Shown here piece by piece: positions 60,501 to 64,000 of a stretch of DNA of 64,000 nt. Numbering within the stretch: position 1 is the first letter of the stretch; every line of letters begins with the position of its first letter. The position numbers were made by a program, and so were the translations under genes. Below the pieces are notes generated by a model that was given only the letters and a program-made list of their open reading frames with translations, was not told where the DNA came from and did not search any database. Source of the stretch: Malachius bipustulatus (taxonomy: Eukaryota; Arthropoda; Insecta; Coleoptera; Melyridae). The stretch lies in assembly GCA_910589415.1 (NCBI GenBank), contig OU342639.1, forward strand, positions 33,364,268-33,428,267, written 5' to 3'.

Positions 60501-61359
60501 AGTATTTGACATGTCATCTGTCATGATTGGCTTAAATGGGTTCGATTCGAACTGTTTAAAAATACCTATTTTTTGTTGCCAGTGCGTTCCGTCAAGTCAC
60601 GAGCGTTCTCTATAATAATTCTAAATTCAGCCCTGTTTGCCCTTGCACCTCATAATAATAATAACCAAAATATATGAAAATTCTAAATTATTGTCAGTCC
60701 TACATTATCGGACATTCTAACATAATCACAGTAACTAAATATTTAGGTCGATAATATTCGAATCTGGTAATGGCCTTTACTGTTACCTATTATTTAGCGA
60801 AATACCCTGGCGTAAGTATTTAGGTACTTGCAGCTAACATGAGAAAATTCATGCAACATCTAAACATAAAATATTAACTATACATAAGTAGTGTGTCTAC
60901 ATTTTCATTTTGAATGTATCAGTGAAATTATAAAACATATTCTTACAAAATATTGTAAAGAAAACATAGCATTGATAAGGGAACGATTCAGTATCTCCTA
61001 ACTCAAATACAAGAGAACGATGAAAAAGTAGACACCCATATATGTACATCGAATCACTGGATTAAAAATAACTCTTGAGAGATTCATAAGAATATCCCGT
61101 TAAGTCGTTGATAAATCTGATGTTTGTACAATTTTGGCATACACTTACAAGTTAAATGGTACTTAGATTAACTGTTACAATAATAATTGTCAAAATTACA
61201 ATAAGTTACTATTATATAAGACACCTTGTAGTCTACGAATGATACTAAATCATCCCGTGACTTAATTTATTCATAGTAACAATAATCCCCTTAGGCATAT
61301 TTTTAAACCAATCGTTACCCTGATGGCCTCCATTTCATTTAATTGAACCAATCCCACGA
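57576..61359 (-). other. Probable long 3' UTR of Mgat2
   Basis: About 3.8 kb of AT-rich sequence below the Mgat2 stop with no coding frame and unusually few recognisable repeats compared with the rest of the window. It ends at a minus-strand AATAAA (57576-57581) followed by a GT-rich stretch, which is a reasonable cleavage site. Several earlier AATAAA motifs exist, so shorter UTRs are possible. Inferred. Confidence 0.35.
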
Positions 61360-61570
61360 CTACCTGAGAGTCATGCTCATACAAAGTTTATGGTCTCGAC
61401 CATCACCCCAACCACCATTCCCTTTCCTCAGTTTCGCTTTTTTTATTAAAGTGGTATAAGTCAGTGTAAGATAATCTGGATAGAGATGTCTCTTTGCTGT
61501 TTTCAACACATGCTGCACTTTAGATATGACTGCTGTTGACTCACAGTTCCTTTTCTTATGATGGACGCCA
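61360..61570 (-). CDS. Mgat2: Mgat2 last exon
   Basis: 211 nt, acceptor ATTTTCATAG, phase 2 in, stop TAG at 61360-61362. Encodes GVHHKKRNCESTAVISKVQH through GNGGWGDGRDHKLC to MSMTLR. Confidence 0.95.
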
Positions 61571-61848
61571 CTATGAAAATAACAACAAACCAAACATTAG
61601 GTATGAATGAAAAAATAACAATACTAAACTTACCATTCTCCGATGTGAAAGACTCTGGGCCCCCTTACTACCATTGCGTGAAGTTTCTGTTTTAAGCAGT
61701 TTTGGGAGACGTGCTGCAACGACCAGTCCCAGTTGTAGTCGTCGTAGTTACAAAAGAACTCTGCGCAAGCGACCATCGCTATCCAAGTGCTACGATTAAA
61801 CGCCATGCCCATGTTGTGCTTGCTGCTGATCCACGGTGTTATTTCAAC
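61360..61848 (-). CDS. Mgat2: Mgat2 (GnT-II), 3' two exons, gene incomplete in window
   Basis: Alpha-1,6-mannosyl-glycoprotein 2-beta-N-acetylglucosaminyltransferase, the Golgi type II enzyme that adds GlcNAc to the alpha-1,6 mannose arm during complex N-glycan synthesis. Two exons, 61634-61848 and 61360-61570, give about 142 C-terminal residues. Recognised blocks: TPWISSKHNMGMAFNRSTW, FCNYDDYNWDWSLQHVSQNC, RGPRVFHIGECGVHHKK and KGNGGWGDGRDHKLC, all characteristic of animal GnT-II including conserved cysteines. The N-terminal membrane anchor and nucleotide-binding part were not found between 61849 and 64000, so they lie beyond the window or in exons I could not recognise. Confidence 0.95.
61634..61848 (-). 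CDS. Mgat2: Mgat2 penultimate exon
   Basis: 215 nt, acceptor ACATTTCAG, donor GAGAATG|GTAAGT, phase 0 in and 2 out. Begins VEITPWISSKHNMG and ends VFHIGE; the split TG|T codon gives the Cys of GECGVHH. The open frame extends upstream but loses family similarity at the acceptor. Confidence 0.94.
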
Positions 61849-64000
61849 CTGAAATGTACGGGTAAGACTTGTAATGTCAGGTGTAGATTCTACACGATCA
61901 AAGGACGAGTGCGCCTCCATGTCAAAACAAGTTTTATTAACGCTAGAAAAGGCATGCTCATTTCCCCAAGCACCTGAACATTGATTGATATTTGATTCAT
62001 GCAACGGGGAGCTATTAAGGTTTACGATGGGTGGTTTGCTTTGTAATACAGTGGTAGAAAAAATAATATACGTTAAAAATCTTTTACTGAATGGCCTGCT
62101 GAAAACCTTCCACTGGGGTTTCTCATAATGCTACTGCAAAAAGCAAAAAATTCTTAATTTTATTTTGTAAGTAGTTCGGCATAGCGATAATTAGGCTATT
62201 GATGATGTCTTATAGCGGAGTGTGCTATTAAATTAGAAAGTCGGAGATAGGGGTGAAACTGCATTGATAGCGGAATTCATATTGAAGGAGACTCTCTCCT
62301 TCTGGCTGGACTCCTTAACTCCATAACATTCGGTTGCTAGTAAACTATAAGCCGCGACCTTGAGCTAGATATGGTGCCGGTGCCATTGGGAGGTGCATAT
62401 GAATACGTCAGCAAATAATATTCAAGAATCAATTGCCAACTAACCATTTTTACAGATTGTTAAATTAACTAGTTTTATAAGAGTTACAAATAAACATGTA
62501 AGATCACTGAAGAGCTAACGAGATGTAATAAATCAATCCACACTGGAGATCCTGAATAAGATCAACACTAATCTCCCAAGTTTATCAGACTTGCAGCCAG
62601 TTTATTACAAAGAGTGCGGGCGTGTTTTTTTTTTTGCAATAACAGAGGAAAGTTTTCAGAGGCTATCCGGTTTTTTTTTATTACACTTGCCAAAAAAATC
62701 ATCTCCATACCAAAGAGTATCCATCACTGACTGGGATAAATATTTCCATGCTGAACTTGAAGTAATTTAAAAAAAAAAAAACAGATCTGAAAGTCAAATC
62801 TACAAATCTATTAAGAAAACCACAAAGCCAGGTGGATTAGGATCAAATCAAAATTCATGACATGAGGATTGAATAAGTAAATTGTCGTGATGAGATCACA
62901 CACATACTCAGGTCAGTCATGGATGAGATGCATGAAACACAAGACGAGACAGAAACACATAAAGCTCTGTATGAGGGGCAAGCAAAAGCTACCTTCTGTG
63001 AGTGCTGATACAAAGATGGTAACACTTGAAATGTCCACGAGGGATGAACTTGGCCTGCGTTTAAAACAGACTGCTGTTTGATAGCGCGTAAAGCCTCTTT
63101 CTGCAATATTAATGTCGTATTTACATCGTAGCACACATTTTAACCCACCTTCACCCATTTTTTTATTTTAACGCTAGTGTTGTGTTGTGAGTCATGGTAA
63201 TTATCCCTAGAGTGAGTTAATCAACCCTCCACTGCTCTAGACCTATATTTTCTCATAATAGACTTCTAAAGCTGTGATAGGGTTAAAAATAAATGGAACA
63301 AAATCCTTGTACCTACATAAAAAAAATTCCCCTCATCCTGAAAATTAGCAAAACCTGGCTTCAATTTTAAATCGGTTTTCTATATCCTGCATTAAATTTA
63401 ATTATCAGCACAATCTGGGGCTTAAAAATTCAAATCACTTTTCAGAAGAAAAATTTCAAATAATATGCACCCCCCCTCTCCTCCCCCCACAGTATTACAA
63501 TTTAAAGGTGTATAGTGTATTTTTTATTTTATTGTAAAAAATAAGTTTTCTGTCATTTGTTATATTTCCAGTCCAGGGTTACCACCTCTTCAGATAACCT
63601 CAAAAGGACAAAGTATAAAAGTAGAATGATTTTTTTGTCAAATAAGGTATTAAAACTAGACATTCTAACTGCCACATAGGTTTCACTTTTTTCTATATTC
63701 AGTTTGCTTACAAAAAAATAGGTTATAAGTAGGTCAAAGAATAACAAAAGATAGCCAGAGGTTTTGGTTACGATTATCTTGTATCGCGAGGATTTTTGCT
63801 TCAAAAAATTTGTTAATAAGGAATTTTTATAGTAGCTGATTTTATAAAAAAAAAAACAATAGCGTAATCTGGCTTCAATGTAAAATGAACGTCTTGTTTA
63901 TTGAGAAAAAGTTCATATTTGAACTTGTTACAAACCTACCGAACCCTTTTTTCTGACAATAAATCAATAAATAAATCGAAATTAAGATCATGATACAAAA
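61849..64000. other. Mgat2 upstream intron or flank
   Basis: No upstream Mgat2 exon could be identified. At 62990-63098 the minus strand has an exon-like segment (acceptor ATATTGCAG, frame with KEALRAIKQQSVLNAGQVHP, then SWTFQVLPSLYQHS, possible donor AAG|GTAGCT) of higher GC content, not recognised. The remainder is AT-rich with poly(A/T) runs. Confidence 0.35.

Noticed and set aside
61702..61977. 91-codon plus-strand frame
   Set aside because: Antisense of the Mgat2 penultimate exon.

Overview
This is an AT-rich nuclear window from an insect. The evidence is spliceosomal genes with GT-AG introns, an X11/Mint adaptor of clearly insect type, many short-TA-target DNA transposon relatives, and scattered TAGGTAGGTACCTA-type oligomers. 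I cannot fix the order from sequence alone. Nothing bacterial, organellar or viral was seen.

Three protein-coding genes are supported exon by exon. (1) 12022-32427, minus strand: an X11/Mint/lin-10 (APBA-type) adaptor, 16 constitutive or canonical coding exons, about 1175 aa. It has the insect [14 protein letters not shown] block (Munc18-binding region), a PTB domain, two PDZ domains and the family C-terminus ending in VYI. The N-terminal half of the PTB domain exists in two versions, each on its own two-exon cassette with identical splice phases: 21232-21268 plus 19739-19878, and 15540-15675 plus 14365-14534. (2) 39597-45269, plus strand: a compact ubiquitin-specific protease of about 427 aa in 8 exons, with Cys and His boxes, two CxxC pairs, and an N-terminal tandem heptapeptide. 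(3) 61360-61848, minus strand: the last two exons of alpha-1,6-mannosyl-glycoprotein 2-beta-N-acetylglucosaminyltransferase (Mgat2/GnT-II); the 5' part lies outside the window or was not recognised. X11L and the USP gene are divergently transcribed from a roughly 7 kb interval. The three genes belong to unrelated processes: synaptic/trafficking scaffold, deubiquitination, and Golgi N-glycan processing.

The rest is mostly repeats. A dominant class is foldback DNA elements, palindromic over nearly their whole length, with termini CAGGGTG.../...CACCCTG and TA target duplications (386-1245, 10020-10882, 22499-23015, 30503-31385, 37357-38549, 51346-52434, and the relative 41303-42109). One of them (51346-52434) still holds a broken DDE transposase C-terminus, which ties the class to the IS630/Tc1/mariner group. 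Others are a hAT-type element with a perfect 8-bp target duplication (46922-47691) that contains a perfect 112-bp palindrome, a 61-bp-arm MITE sitting in one copy of a local duplication (46658-46824), a three-copy ~375-bp tandem array just downstream of the USP gene, two degraded non-LTR retrotransposon fragments, a second transposase relic (57085-57420), and tRNA-like SINE heads.

Layout: 1-1250 foldback elements; 1250-10000 gene-poor with a LINE relic, a SINE and a possible two-exon small ORF; 10020-10882 foldback; 12022-35500 X11L with its probable 5' UTR; 37357-38549 foldback; 39000-45270 USP; 45400-47700 tandem array and nested elements; 47700-57420 gene-poor repeat-rich DNA; 57570-61848 Mgat2 3' part with a probable long 3' UTR; 61849-64000 its upstream intron or flank.
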